64,000 bases of DNA, taken from the NCBI GenBank assembly GCA_930367215.1, contig OV884058.1, positions 110,631,802 through 110,695,801 on the forward strand, read 5' to 3'. The first letter of the stretch is position 1. Each line of letters opens with the position of its first letter. The translations under genes and the position numbers were made by a program. Shown piece after piece: positions 45,838 through 57,830 of the stretch. The notes beneath the pieces are model-generated. The model was not told where the DNA came from, ran no database searches, and saw only the letters and a list, made by a program, of their open reading frames with translations. Source of the stretch: Pollenia angustigena (Eukaryota > Arthropoda > Insecta > Diptera > Polleniidae).

Positions 45838-46519
45838 AATGTTGTAAAATTCCTTTCTTCATAAAAATAATTTAATGAAAAATTAAATTTCATGAATTTA
45901 AGCCTAATTAAAAATATTAAAAATTTGGATTAAAAACCATAAATAGTTCAACAAAATAACCACAATACTAATTATTGTTAAAGCTAAGGCACGAGCTCTA
46001 TGTGTACATTTGTCCTTCAAGTTGTGCTGAAAAAGGTCAACAGAAAAGAAAAAGACAAAATGAAAGAACAAAAAATGTACTTGGACTTCAAGAAAAATTC
46101 TTGACAAAAGTACGAAAAAACATGTAAAATCAATTAAAATGGATAATCATTCAGGAAAAGCTAATTTCGATCTACCAAATGTTAGAATACAATTTGGTTT
46201 AAGGATTGATGTTTGACTATTGACGTCAGCAGTCGTCGATGGCTGCGAGTATAAGACGGCAAATCCATCTGAGGAGATTGAGTGGTTGCAATCGAAACAT
46301 GTCATGGTAACCTGCCGGCTGGGGTTCGAGCCCCAGCCTCGGTAAGAATGAAAGATTATCAATAACAATTTTAATTAATTTTCATGTTGTAAAATTCCTT
46401 TCTTCATAAAAATAATTTAATGAAAAATTAAATTTCATGAACTTAAGCCTAATTAAAAATATTAAAAATTTGGATTAAAAACCATAAATAGTTCAACAAA
46501 ATAACCACAATACTAATTA
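45838..46519 (+). mobile_element. 561-family dispersed copy, partial dimer
   Basis: About 682 bp or 1.2 monomers: a partial unit from atgttgtaaaattcc, then a full unit ending at the family's 3' terminus ccacaatactaatt. The head-to-tail partial dimer is what reverse transcription of a circular or multimeric RNA would give. Flanks (aaccatatttaaata / aaacatatattttaaata) are similar but not an exact duplication. Confidence 0.85.
46257..46317 (+). ncRNA. Hammerhead ribozyme with compensatory stem II change
   Basis: Same fold as the array, but stem II reads GATTG/CAATC instead of GATCG/CGATC: a C-G pair has become T-A on both sides. All core bases, GAAA, stem III, GTC and both stem I helices are kept. 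Predicted cleavage is after C46303. The paired change supports selection on RNA structure. Confidence 0.9.
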
Positions 46520-47978
46520 AAACATATATTTTAAATATTATTATTTTGCTTCATTTAACCATCAACTGAATTGATTTAACAAACTTATTCAATTAACAAT
46601 TTGTTTGATTGAATAATTTGCGTAATTGAATTTAGAGTGTATTTCAAATACATTGTTTAATTTATTCGATTAAAAATTTAATCGTTTTAATGCAAAAATT
46701 CAATCACCGTTTTAATCAATACAATTTTTAAAATAATTAATTTTCTGTATTGTAATCAATTACGTAATTCATTAAGTAATTCATTCAATTAAAATATTGA
46801 GTTTTTTTAATTAATTTGTTAATTCATTCAATTAAAATATTGTTTAATATTAATAACTTTTTCAATTATTTTCGTAATTAAAATGTAAAAACTTTTTAAT
46901 TGGAAAAAAATCCTTGTTTTGCAATTTTTGCAAATTTGAGTAATTGGTATAATCATTTCGGTGATAGGTGCAAAATTAAACAATTTTTTGCTTGTTTCAA
47001 TTATTTTGGTGATCAAAATCGTTTTTTACTTTTTTCTGTGTACGACTGCCATAATAAGCCCTCTGTACTTTGCGCATAAGGTTTACAAGAACAGCCAGCC
47101 AGCCGGATGGACATCGTTAACTCTAGAAAACGATTTTGAGTCGATCGGTATACTTAAAGATAGGTCCTAGGACCAATATTAAGAGATATTACAAACATCT
47201 GCACAAACGTTTATTACCCTCTCCACTATTGAGTTGTGGGTATAAATGTTTTATTGTTATGGTAAATTTTCCTAATTGATTAAATCGAATTTACGGTTGC
47301 TAAATGTAACCCATTTCTCAAACTACTTTTAACGATGTTTAGATGGCTTAATACCCTCTCTACTGCAGCATTTTAACATGGATGTGAGAGCAACTTTATA
47401 GTAAATTCTGTGTTGATCTATTTTATAAATTTAATATTGGAATACTGTTCCTTTATTTTGAAAGATGATGAATCATTGTTTATAGCCATTTTCAACATTT
47501 GTACAAGCTGTGATTTAAAATAATTGCGTTTGAATTGTTAAAAATGTTTATTTTACTTTTACAAATTTTTATAAGAAATTAACAATTATTATTTTAAAAA
47601 ATGCCAAAAAATTTTATGGCTAAACAAGTTTAAAATTGGCTTAAAAAATGGCTAATGGCTAAACTCATTTTTATTAATAGCTAAACAAGGTGAAAAATGG
47701 CTAACTCTAGCCATTAAATGGCTAAATTGGCAACACTGCTAAACTAAAACTTAACAAGAACTAAATCAAAACCGCACTCGTAAAACTGCTCTGAGTGGAG
47801 AAGCAGCTCGCGCTTTTTGTCATTATTTCTTAAGGGCAAACAGGTCGCTTTTGTTTGTCTGCTTTTGTTGCGTTTTGCGTTGTCTGTCACCCCGCATTGG
47901 TTAGTGTTTCGGCGTCGTATAACTGTACCGAGTTACAGTTTTTGCGGTATCTGCATTAACTATATGCAATCGTTTTGG

Positions 47979-48092
47979 TGGAGAACCAAAGAAACAATGT
48001 GACTGGTGGAGAACCATAAATAACTCAGACATTTTACTGGTGGAGTACCAAGGAAATAACTCAGACGTTTACTGGTGGATATCAAAATACTC
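47979..48092 (+). repeat. Four tandem 'actggtggagaacca' units in a GC-richer block
   Basis: ggtggagaaccaaag, ggtggagaaccataa, ggtggagtaccaagg and ggtggatatcaaaat follow each other at 26-36-bp spacing, with shared 'aaataactcaga' in the middle two. The surrounding 47780-48200 is less AT-rich than its neighbours and may be the leader of a retroelement, but no LTR or primer site could be confirmed. Confidence 0.6.
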
Positions 48093-48254
48093 TGGCGCGC
48101 ATTCTTGAAGCTCTCGCCTTCCTATACGAAGGCTTAGGTCGAACGAGGTTTTGCGGTTAAAGCTCCAAAAATTGTGTGATACCCTGGCATTATAACTTGA
48201 ATAGTTCGCCAAAAACTTTTAGTCTTAAGTAAGACAAAAAAAAAAAAAAAAAAA

Positions 48255-48570
48255 AAATTAAAACCGTTTTAGAACTGAATTAGAATTAAACTAGAGTTGC
48301 ACTAGGTCTGAACTAGAGCTTCATTAAACTAAAACTAAACTAGAACTGAATTAGAACTTCTTTTTTTTAATTTAAAACCCAAAATCATTCATTGACATTT
48401 TGAAATTTTTTACATAGCACAAGGTATAACTGAACTTGAACTACACTAGAACCTTAATAGAACTAGAATTGAACAAGAACTAAAACTTAACCAGAAATGA
48501 GCTTTAACTAAACTGGAATTTAACTAGAATTTAGCAAGATCTGCATTAAAACTGAACTAAAACTAATTTT
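48255..48570. repeat. Degenerate (aactagaactgaa)n minisatellite
   Basis: Loose repeats of aactagaactga(at)t, reverse-complement in type to the 39.0-39.8-kb minisatellite. It begins after an A run at 48239-48257. Confidence 0.6.
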
Positions 48571-49365
48571 TTCTAGTGTATTTAGTCCATTCACATGCAT
48601 TGATTGCTGTAAATTAAGACATCAGTTATATTGACAATTTAATTGCTTAACACAATTATTAATTTCCACCTCTACTAACAATTTTATTGTATTGGCTGAT
48701 GCCTCAATTCATTGTTCTTATATCCCAACAAACCACACGATATCGTAATGATATTATTTCAGAATAGTTATACCCATATCATAATAGTGGAGAAGGTGTT
48801 ATGCGTTTATGCTGATGTTTCAAACACCTTAATAAGGTATTTTAGAGCCTTTTATGAATTTTGGCATCGATTTGTTAGTGCATATTTTTGCATATTTTAC
48901 CGTTTGCTGCATTTTTGTGCATAATTAAGCTAAACGAGATTTTTTGCAGCATATTTTAGGTTTATAGCGCATATTTTGCCTTTTTAATGCATATTTTCAT
49001 ACTGATATATTTAGATGCTTATAGGAAGGAGCTTTCGCAGAAAATAAATTTTTTTTTTGGAAATTCTGTTACTTCATCTACATTTAATTTTTACTTTCAA
49101 GTTGTAAGACAAAGCAGGTTGTCATTAAGGATTAGTGCTGGGAATCTATCGATAGACTATCGATATTATCGATAGGCTGAAAATATCGGAAATATCGATA
49201 GGAAAAATATAAATATAGATATTTTTAGTATTTACAATACAGATATGAAGGCATCTAACAGCAGCTATACACACACAGTTTTTTGCCTCAAATTTTTACT
49301 TGCTATTATTAATTCGCGCTGAATTACAACAAACAACAAGAATGGTAAGTGGTATGGATTGCTTA

Positions 49366-49655
49366 AGGCTAGATTACACTATCTCACAAGTCTTACGTAT
49401 TCCATAATACTTTGTGTTATAGAAATCTAATGAGTTTTGATGCGACTGTCAAAAAATCTAATGTAGCCTGACAGTTTCTGTTCACACCATCACACAAAGT
49501 ATAAACACTCACACGATGAAGTCGTATGGGATGTCAAACTTTTTTCATAATACTTGTAATTTTCGTGACACATTGCATTCACACTATCACACTTTGTCAT
49601 ATTACTTGAGTTTTTGACATGTATTTATACAAAGTATAATAGTGTAATGTAGCCC
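49366..49655. mobile_element. MITE with TTA TSD (AGGCTASATTACACTAT termini)
   Basis: A 290-bp element, AGGCTAGATTACACTAT facing ATAGTGTAATGTAGCCC, flanked by TTA (49363-49365 and 49656-49658). It contains repeated 'cacacaaagtat' motifs. It lies inside the hAT element; the related copy at 20763-22360 lacks it. Confidence 0.8.
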
Positions 49656-49830
49656 TTAGCAGTGCTTTTTACTGCTAATTAAAGGCCTTTAAGTCGAAAT
49701 TTGTACGTGTTTATATAGGGACTGAAATGTCAAACATTTTTGTAATGTTGTAAAAAAAAATGCAAATCCAAATGCAATTGCAAGCATAGGACAAAACAAT
49801 GAACGACCTTTAGAGGATAAGTCCGCTAGA

Positions 49831-50094
49831 TTGATTACCTTTTTGGGTTTAGAATTAAGAAAATTGTTTAAAGTTGCAATGGAATATCTTATAGTCCCTG
49901 TTATTTCGGTTCCTTCAGAAAGGTACTTATCAATTTTTAAAAAACTGCCATCTAAAATAACGTGCGTATATACATACGTCTATACATTCAATAAAGTGAT
50001 GAAAACAACGGACTGTAGCCTTATGAAAAAATACTTAATGTTTTCCTGCACAAGTACAAACATTCAGTCGATAGTAGTATCGATATATCGATAG
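49831..50094 (+). pseudogene. hAT transposase C-terminal (dimerisation) remnant
   Basis: The frame reads MEYLIVPVISVPSERYLSIF, then KKLPSKI. This fits the hAT C-terminal dimerisation motif (IPxxSxPSERxFS). It diverges soon after. The zinc-finger and catalytic parts are absent, so the element cannot move itself. Confidence 0.75.
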
Positions 50095-51074
50095 TAAAAT
50101 CTGAACTATCGATAAATATCGATAGTGGAAAATATCGATATATCCCAGCACTATTAAGGATAAATGTTACGCGATGTGTATAATACATAGAAATGTAGAC
50201 CAATCTTTTAGTATACTGATCGACTCAAAATCACTTTTTTAAGTGATCTAACGTGATCCATTCGTCCGTCTGGCTGGTTGTCTACCCACGTTAACTTTGT
50301 GCCTTTGTGCGCAAAGTACAATTTCCAATTTTTTCAGATAATTTGATCAAATCTATAATCTATAATTTCTCATATTCCCCATAAAAACTTCTTTCCAAAT
50401 AAGCCTCTTTGTGTCAGTAAGCCATCTAATTCTGATGGTATTTAAACTAAATTCGCCCCAAAAATATTTTACTGCAAATTAAATTATTTTTGAATCGTTT
50501 CCCATTTGCTGTTTAAGACAAAAATCCATATCGATGGTAATATCTAGATAATATTCGGCGCAAACATCTCTTATATGAATTTTAACCTAATATGGGCTTA
50601 AGCGATAATATTTTTAAGTTTTTTTTTTAATTTCGTTATTAAATTCTTAAATGTATTTTGTTTTCAAATTTGCAATTTTTGATTTTTTAGGGCATATTTT
50701 TAAAATTTTTCAGGGCATATTTTCCAGCTTTTACTTTACATTTAATGCGCATAAAACGTGTTTTTTAGAGCATATTCTGGTTTCCCTGTTGATAAGTTAG
50801 TCAGCGGTTGGCCTTTGCAGAATATCTTCATAAAAATTTTGTAAATCGTCAATTTGGATTTCATTATTCTCCGTGCAGCTGCATTCACACATTTTTAAAA
50901 TAAAGATAAACAAAAAATTTATTGTTATTTTAATTTTTTTCCTGAAACGGTCTTCAGATTTTATTTCATAATGGCAAAATCAAAAATAGTTTTTAACAAC
51001 AAATTGACCACATATTCAAAACTTACCTCTCAATGTTAAAATTTGAAATGCAAGTTTTTTTCAATTGCTAACTA

Positions 51075-52375
51075 AATACCCAGTAATAACTTCGCTTAAT
51101 TTTCAAAATAAATAGCTTCTTTCACTCATTATTTAGTAGTTTTCTTCTATAACTAGTTCTAGAACAACTTCTATATCCTCATTTTTCTGGATGTATCTAT
51201 TTAGGTAAAAAAATAATGACTTACTTTTGAATGAATGTTGTAGTGTAATGTTATTCCTAAGATGAACAATGTAATTATTTGTTTTATTTTTTTTTGTTGC
51301 CCATGCAAATCTACACCACCCTAATGTATTATTGATTATTGGAAATGTAGCGGAGGTGTAGTTTGCATGCAACAACTATTTTTATAGCTGAATGTTGTTT
51401 TAAGTTCCCGTTATTCTTGTATAAAAAAGAAACTTGAATTCAATAAAACAACATTAATATACTGCCTTTAATCCTGGCAATTCTTTTATTTAGGGCATAT
51501 TAACTGCCAAGTAAAACTAAACAGGGCATATCAAACTGCCCCATACAGTACTTTACCAGTGGCGTTTATTAGCGCCGGTAAACAACAAAACCATTAAACT
51601 TATTTTTTTGTTTCAACAAATTCAAAAATAAAAATACACACCCGTAACCTTACAATGTAAAACTCATTGGGTCTTTCAGTAGAATTGTAAGTAGTGCTTT
51701 TAAGTTTTTCTGATAACTTAACACACTATTTTGTAGGTGAAGTTTTAACTGGGTACTTTTTTCTGGAGGTATGTGGGTAAACAAATAATGACTTGCCATT
51801 GAATGCGTTCATTTTGGGACATCCCTCGTAAAATTCATTGGTTCTTTCAGTAGAATTGTAAGTAGTGCTTTTATGTTTTTCTGATTACTCAACACATTAT
51901 TTTGCAGGCGAAGTTCTTACTGGGTATTTTAAATGAATATGGATATGAGCCCTTTGCGAAATTCATTTTAAAAAGCCACCTGTTTTTCATTGTAATGGAA
52001 GGGGTATATAACCTTTCCATTCTCACGGTATATCGGTCTATATGGGTACCTCCCAAAACAGCAAAAAACTCAATTTCCAAAAATTTCCCGGTAAAAACTT
52101 CGTCTGCAAAATAATGTGTTAAGTAATCAGGAAAAAGTTAAAATACTACTTCGAATTCTACTGAAAGAACCAATGAATTTTACAAGGAATGTCCCAAAAC
52201 TAACGAATTTTTATGTAAGTCATTATTTTTTTTTCCTACATACATCTAAAAAATAAGTAGTTATAGATGTAATTATAGTAGTTATATAGAAGAAAGCTAC
52301 TAAATAATGAGTGAAAGAAGCTATTCTTTTTAAAAAAAAGTAGGCGAAGCTTTTACTGGGTTGCACATGAGCCCT
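51075..52375. repeat. Composite foldback with repeated ACCCAGTAA..AACTTCGCCT motif
   Basis: The block 51075-51235 is the reverse complement (imperfect) of about 52215-52372. Between them a 175-bp segment (ttctttcagtagaattgtaa) occurs twice directly (51675 and 51840) and once inverted (about 52150). The motif acccagtaataacttcgc or its complement appears at 51076, 51735, 51905, 52090 and 52345. This suggests a foldback element expanded by internal duplication. No transposase was recognised. Confidence 0.7.
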
Positions 52376-52399
52376 TTTCAAAATAAATGATTCAATCAA

Positions 52400-54230
52400 G
52401 TTTTGTTAAATTCTATTCCAAAAAAATGTTTGATTCTACTTATAATCAAAAGTTATGCCCCTATTTCCCCTTGCCTTTCTATTGGGTTGTTTGATGTCCC
52501 TATTTCCCTTGCCTTTATGTTGGGTTGCTTGATGCCACTCTCACTGGTTTAAAGTGCAAAAAGTTTGAAAATTTTAAATTTATTGAAAGAAATGAATATT
52601 ATATTTTTGTTGCTCCTTTCGTTTTGTTTTCCACCATTTTATTTCTATAATCAGCAAACATTTTTGTGGCAAAGGTTTTAAAAAAGCGTGTTGTTACACG
52701 AAGCTGTTATTTTACGTTTTATTTAGAATCCGCTGATTTGCGAACGAAAATAAAATTCAAGTCCTTTTAAACATTATTCCTTTTGGTATGCCCTGTTAAT
52801 CCTTAATGTCGTTGAGATGTGTATTGGTGGGCTTGTTTGATATCCTTAAATGCCGCCATTGTTGCTGCTGTTGTCATTGCTGATGACGATGACGAAGTTG
52901 ATGAAGAAAATTTGTCATTTGTCTTGCGGAATATAAAATTAAAGGGAAATTTGATTTATATTAAAATCAACAAATAAAAATAAAAGTACTGAAGACTAAA
53001 TCCTACAAGAAAAGAAAAAAATTGTAATAAAAACGATGAGAAAAAAGTCAGAAATTCAAATCAAGCATATCGAATTATATATTTTTTTCTTCATTTATTT
53101 ATTTATTTCTGTTATATTTTCTTGAACCAAACAAATTTAAATTACGTTTACGAACTTTATGGGTATGAAATCGACAATAAAAATAGAGAAATAAATAAAA
53201 AAAAAGATGCGAAATTTTATTGATAAGGCCATATTGTTTGGAACGAGAGTTACCATGATAAAAATTTTTAAAAAGAATTATTAAGTCTTCGAGAACAACA
53301 TAAAAAAAACCTTTTGTCCTTGCTTATGTTAGAGCATGGATTTTAAGTTCTGGTCCTTTAATGTATATATTTTTTTTTCTTTTGCGGAAAAAAGTTGGCA
53401 ACACAGCAACAAAATTTCTCAGCCTTTTGCATTCTAAGCTTCAAATAACTGTGGAAATACAGTAAACAATGAACGAAATAAGAAGTTGTTGTTTCCGCCA
53501 GCCATAACTTTATTAACCACACCTCACTACATGGGCAGATTTAATATATATTTAAATTTGTTTTCAGTTTTAAGATGTTTTTCCTTAGCTTAAATAAAAA
53601 GCTTATATCGCCTGAAATTTTTTTGTTTTAATTTCTAAAATATTATTGATGTAGAAAAAGTATTTGACTAAAACAACAAAGAAGAAAAATATTGTGCTTC
53701 ATTCACAACAATTCACAGCAACTTTTGTTTCTTAAGTGATATGAAAATAAGCTTTACGAAACATATGAACTTCTTTTTAACTAAAAATGTTTTCTTTTAT
53801 TAAATATCTTCATAATAAAAGAAAACATTTTTAATTTATTGAAAAGAAGTTTTTATCTTTTTTATCATAAGCCTTTATGAAACTGCGTCTTTAACGTTAT
53901 AAAAGTATTTGGTCATTTTTGCCCTCAAGTGTATCAAAGTGGTAATTTCGATTTTTTCTATTAAAATATTATTAACTAATAACAGAAAATAGTTGAGTAA
54001 AATTGTATCAAAAAATTAATATGTCCCACGATATTTCGTTATCAATTTAATGAAATATTCAAAATTTTCAAAAAATCTAACATTTTCCTCGAAATCCGTA
54101 CAAATCAAATCGTTGTCCTACCCAAGTGTACCGGGTAATACATTAAAAATTTTTCGTTTTCATTCTCTAAGATGTTTTAAACAAGTCCCTGGAGTGCAAA
54201 TATCAATTTTTTTGGTTTTGTTGAAGGACA
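52400..54230. other. AT-rich stretch, no gene recognised
   Basis: Short interrupted frames only. A small inverted repeat aaaatgttttcttttatt / aataaaagaaaacattttt lies at 53783-53834. Confidence 0.4.
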
Positions 54231-54542
54231 TTTTTTATACCCTCCACCACAATAAGTTGTGAAGGGGGTATAAATAAGTTTGTCATTCCGTGTGAAACTT
54301 TTTTTATTATTCATCTCAGACCCCATAAAGTATATATATTCTGGGTCCTCGAGTAATTCTTAGTCGATTAAGCCATGTCCGTCTGTCTGTCCGTCTGTTG
54401 AAATCATGCTCACTTTCGAAAAACTCAAATTGCTTGTAGTTGCCGTAAGCAGTTTGGGATTGAAATCCAGCAAAATCGGTTCGGTAGGATCAGAGCTATG
54501 AATCAAAGTGTGGAATCGCCACCTAAAAAAATTGATAATTTT

Positions 54543-54740
54543 ATACGTTTAACAGTTTTATTTGGTTTAATATCTTTAGTTTTTCTAAAATCTTTATGGA
54601 TGAAGTTTCCTGATGATCTGGCCTAAGCAACCAGTGAAATGCGCATAGGAATAGCTTATCCCATCAACAAAAAATTTCAAGTGTTTTTGTCAAGAATAAA
54701 AACTGGGAATTAAGCACGAACAACAAAATCTTTTGAAATT
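54543..54740 (+). mobile_element. Second hammerhead-type family, short copy with 13-nt TSD
   Basis: A 198-bp insertion flanked by aattgataatttt (54530-54542 and 54741-54753). The sequence aligns with 29858-30037 plus a few more 3' bases. It is a 5'-truncated monomer that keeps the whole ribozyme region. Confidence 0.82.
54598..54661 (+). ncRNA. Hammerhead-like ribozyme, second family, copy 2
   Basis: Same fold as 29908-29969: GGAT/ATCC, GTTTC/GGAAT, CTGATGA (54610-54616), CTGG/CCAG, GAAA (54636-54639). Stem III has two extra bases (ATGCGCAT instead of ATGCAT), a change that keeps the palindrome and adds one pair. Predicted cleavage is after A54647. The T-T mismatch at the base of stem II is present here too. 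Confidence 0.58.
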
Positions 54741-55505
54741 AATTGATAATTTTGTTACCAAAAGTAACATAAATGGTGGAAAAAATCCCGGAATGATATA
54801 AGATTTTGCGAAAATTTGTTTTATTCGACTGGAAATCACGCGAAGATCCGTCCATAATTTGCACTAGACCCCATATAAGCACTACTCCCGGAAAACAGTA
54901 TAGTACGCCTAAAACCATAATAAATAATGCTATCATAACAAAATTTGGTACATCACAGTTTTATAGAACTAGAAACCACACTAATAAATTTCGTGATGAT
55001 CGGTCCATAATTTACTATAGACCTCATATAAAGCCCACTCTGGTAAAATATATATTGTGGTAAACTTCCTTTGTGAAGATCGGTCGGTTATTTATAATAG
55101 GCCCCATATAAACCCTACGCCCGGAAAAAAATTTAGTACGCCTAAAACGTAAAAAATAATGCTATCATAACAAAATTTAGTACATCACAGTTTTATAGGA
55201 CTAGAAACCACACTAATAAATTTCGTGATGATCGGTCCATAATTTACTATAGACCTCATATAAAGCCCACTCTGGTAAAATATATATTGTGGTAAACTTC
55301 CTTCCAACTTAGCTTCATATGGTCAAAAAATGTTATGCAGATATTACTCCTGAAACATTCGAACTGCCGGTGGAAGGTATCAAAGATTCGGCACAGCTGA
55401 ATATAGCACTCTAACTTGTTTAAAAATTGCAATTGGAGATTTGAAAAACACCCCACAAATTTTGTCCGTCCGGTCCGGTGCCGGGCAATAAATCCATAGG
55501 AAACA

Positions 55506-55632
55506 AAGCCATATGACCTTATTTCTCAATCCGTTGATAAATAAGCCGGTCTTTGCTCTCAAAGGATTGAGAAATAAGACCATATGGCTTTATTTCCATG
55601 TAAGGTGTGAAATAAAGCCATACATGGCCTTA
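55506..55632. repeat. Inverted repeat around 'ccatatggctttatttc'
   Basis: aaagccatatgaccttattt...caatcc (55506-55533) is nearly the reverse complement of ggattgagaaataagaccat...cttt (about 55563-55590). A third related piece, aaagccatacatggccttat, follows at about 55614. Confidence 0.75.
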
Positions 55633-55675
55633 TTTCCCATTTAAATTTGTTTCTTTTAATATAATTGGGTAATTC

Positions 55676-57820
55676 CATGTCAAAACGACCAAGAGTGGGA
55701 CACGACCCCTTCCGATTTTAATGAAATTTGGTGAGAAGGTTGCTTTTATCTAATAAGGAATTTTTTTTAAAAGTTATGTCATATTCAAAATGTCACAATT
55801 TCGCCGAATTAGCCGAATGTGTTGAGCTTATTTCTTCAATATCTCAAAAACTACTTGACATACGAAGATGATTTTAATGTCATTTTAAAGAGAATACTTG
55901 GGGCTGCTGCAATAATATCAATCTTTTTTAAATAAATTTTGAAGAATTTAGGGAATTATCAGTTTATTTGTAAGTCAATAATGGAAGCGTGTAAATCATG
56001 GTTCATTTATATTTTTTTAATTGCTCATTCGAATATTAATTCATTGTTAGCCAAATAAATAACGAGAAAGACCTGGATTAGAAATTTTCGTTATTAGAAA
56101 AAAACTCTATAAAATATTCATCTTATTAAGTAAATGACATTAACACTGTTGTTTAGGTCTCACTTAATGGATGGATGCATGGAAGTTTGTTTGCTCGCTC
56201 ATGAAATGAACGGAAAGGAATGAGGAATGAATGGACTGATGATGATTCATTGAAATATAATCCTGATAAATGTTTTTAACAATTACTATATAAAAACAAC
56301 AAAAAAAAAAAAACATAAAAAACGACAAAAAATCATAAACTTTCATACTACTCGGCAAACATGGAGTCTTTCTAAGTTTTTTTTATTTTGCCGCAATTTA
56401 CTACTTGTAAGTCCTCATTGCAACAACATCATTCAGTTCATAAAACATGGCCACAATCTTTAATAATATTTTTTTCCCAACGACTTAAGCTTTTACTACA
56501 TACAGCTCTGCTTAAAATTAATATTCTTCATTAGGGTGGTAACATTTTTTAATCCCCCTGGGAGGGAGGGTAAAAACTAACTACACTAGGAATTTTTTTT
56601 TAACTACCTTTGATGGAAAAAATTCACATCCACACACAAAATTATATTATAAAATTTTTTTTTTTTTTTGTTTAGGTAGAGTGAGTTTTTTTTTATAAAA
56701 AAAATCTTTTGTTTCTCACCACAAAAATAACAACAAAAGTTGGTCGATTCATTTTTTTTTTGTTCTTTTTTTATTAAAATCCTTCAAAAAAATCCTTGTG
56801 ATGAATTTGTATTTTTTGCAGTTTTTTCAGTTGTTTTTTAACGCTCTACAACATTTTGATTAATGATGCATTTAAAACAGACGCAGTTTCAAGTTTTTTT
56901 TCTCGTTGGCATTTTTTATTAATAAAAACTCTATTTTTTAAAAAAAAAATTTCTGTTTTTTTGTGTTTTTGTAATACATGTTTTTTTTGTAATTTTTTTT
57001 ATAAGAATTTTTTATGACTTTTTTTATTTTGTTCTTTAATGTGCAATACGTGTTAATCTTTTTTGACTGTATTTAAGTGAATTAAAAACGAAATGATGAT
57101 TTTTCATTGTCAGCATGGATTAAAATCATGATTATGGTGTGTTTTTTTCTATTATATTCTAATGTGTCTTTGCTGGATCAGAAATGGCAAAGGGAGTTTG
57201 AGCATTTTACAAAAATGCTTCTAAAATTCTTCCAATTTATTTGTACCAACCACATTTCCTATTAACTATTCGGCAATGTCTCTTAAAGCCAGAATCGTTG
57301 ACTGGAAAACGGTGCAGTAAACTGGACATTTTTTTTGATTGTTTATAGCTACAATATATGAGGCTATCAGCGCTGAAGTGGTGTAACCCCAGACTACTTG
57401 TTATGAGATAATGAGGAGTTAACACTACTCTTGCACTATATTACTTAGCTGTAACGGCCCGTGCAAAAACTATGTTTCTAGCGCCATCTATTTTGGATAC
57501 AAACAGTTGGCTTACTCGACTATTAAACTGTAAAAAACAGTGCAAAGAACATATCTTTCACAAGAACCGTAACCAAATTAAATTGTGGGTTATACTTCTG
57601 CGCTGATAGCCTCATATGTACCTTGTAACATCTTTAATACAGTTAAAATGCTATATTCCGCTGTGTTGAATCTAATATACCCTTCACCGTAGCATTAAGA
57701 AGCCAGGTCTTCCCTAGTCTATATGGTATAGATTTATCGTGTCAAACTTCTTCATCCGTGAGCATATTTGTAAAGGCGCTAGGTGAAATAATGGCCCGAT
57801 TTCGCTAATTATAAAAACAA
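55676..57820. other. AT-rich stretch, no gene recognised
   Basis: Starts with a common fly repeat type (aattccatgtcaaaacgacc). Long T and A homopolymers fill 56550-57060. No motif-bearing frame. Confidence 0.35.
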
Positions 57821-57830
57821 ATATCATATA

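Larger units (their letters stand above)
45018..47040. mobile_element. CACAGAAAA-type element, TA TSD, hosting a 561-family copy
   Basis: Starts CACAGAAAAAATTATTGG and ends ...TTACTTTTTTCTGTG, flanked by TA (45016-45017, 47041-47042). Its interior is rich in aattaatt and attgaat motifs. The 561-family element at 45838-46519 is inserted in it. Confidence 0.65.
49133..50153 (+). mobile_element. hAT-derived element with 8-bp TSD
   Basis: A 1021-bp element, TAGTGCTGGGAATCTATCGA facing GATATATCCCAGCACTA, flanked by the exact 8-bp duplication ttaaggat (49125-49132 and 50154-50161). Many tatcgata palindromes lie beneath both ends. It contains a MITE (49366-49655) and the 3' remnant of a hAT transposase (49831-50094). 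Confidence 0.88.
54236..55420 (+). mobile_element. mini-me-like element hosting a hammerhead-type insert
   Basis: Begins taccctccaccacaataagt, followed by tttgtcattccgtg, a TA-rich tract and a GTCY tract (gtccgtctgtctgtccgtct), and ends attcggcacagctgaatata. This is the style of dipteran mini-me elements. About 233 bp is duplicated in tandem (54903-55065 and 55136-55303). The hammerhead-type element 54543-54740 is inserted near its middle. Confidence 0.6.

Noticed and set aside
54236..55420. tRNA, rRNA or host exons in the mini-me-like element
   Set aside because: The simple-sequence core and the attcggcacagc end identify a dispersed repeat, with no coding frame.
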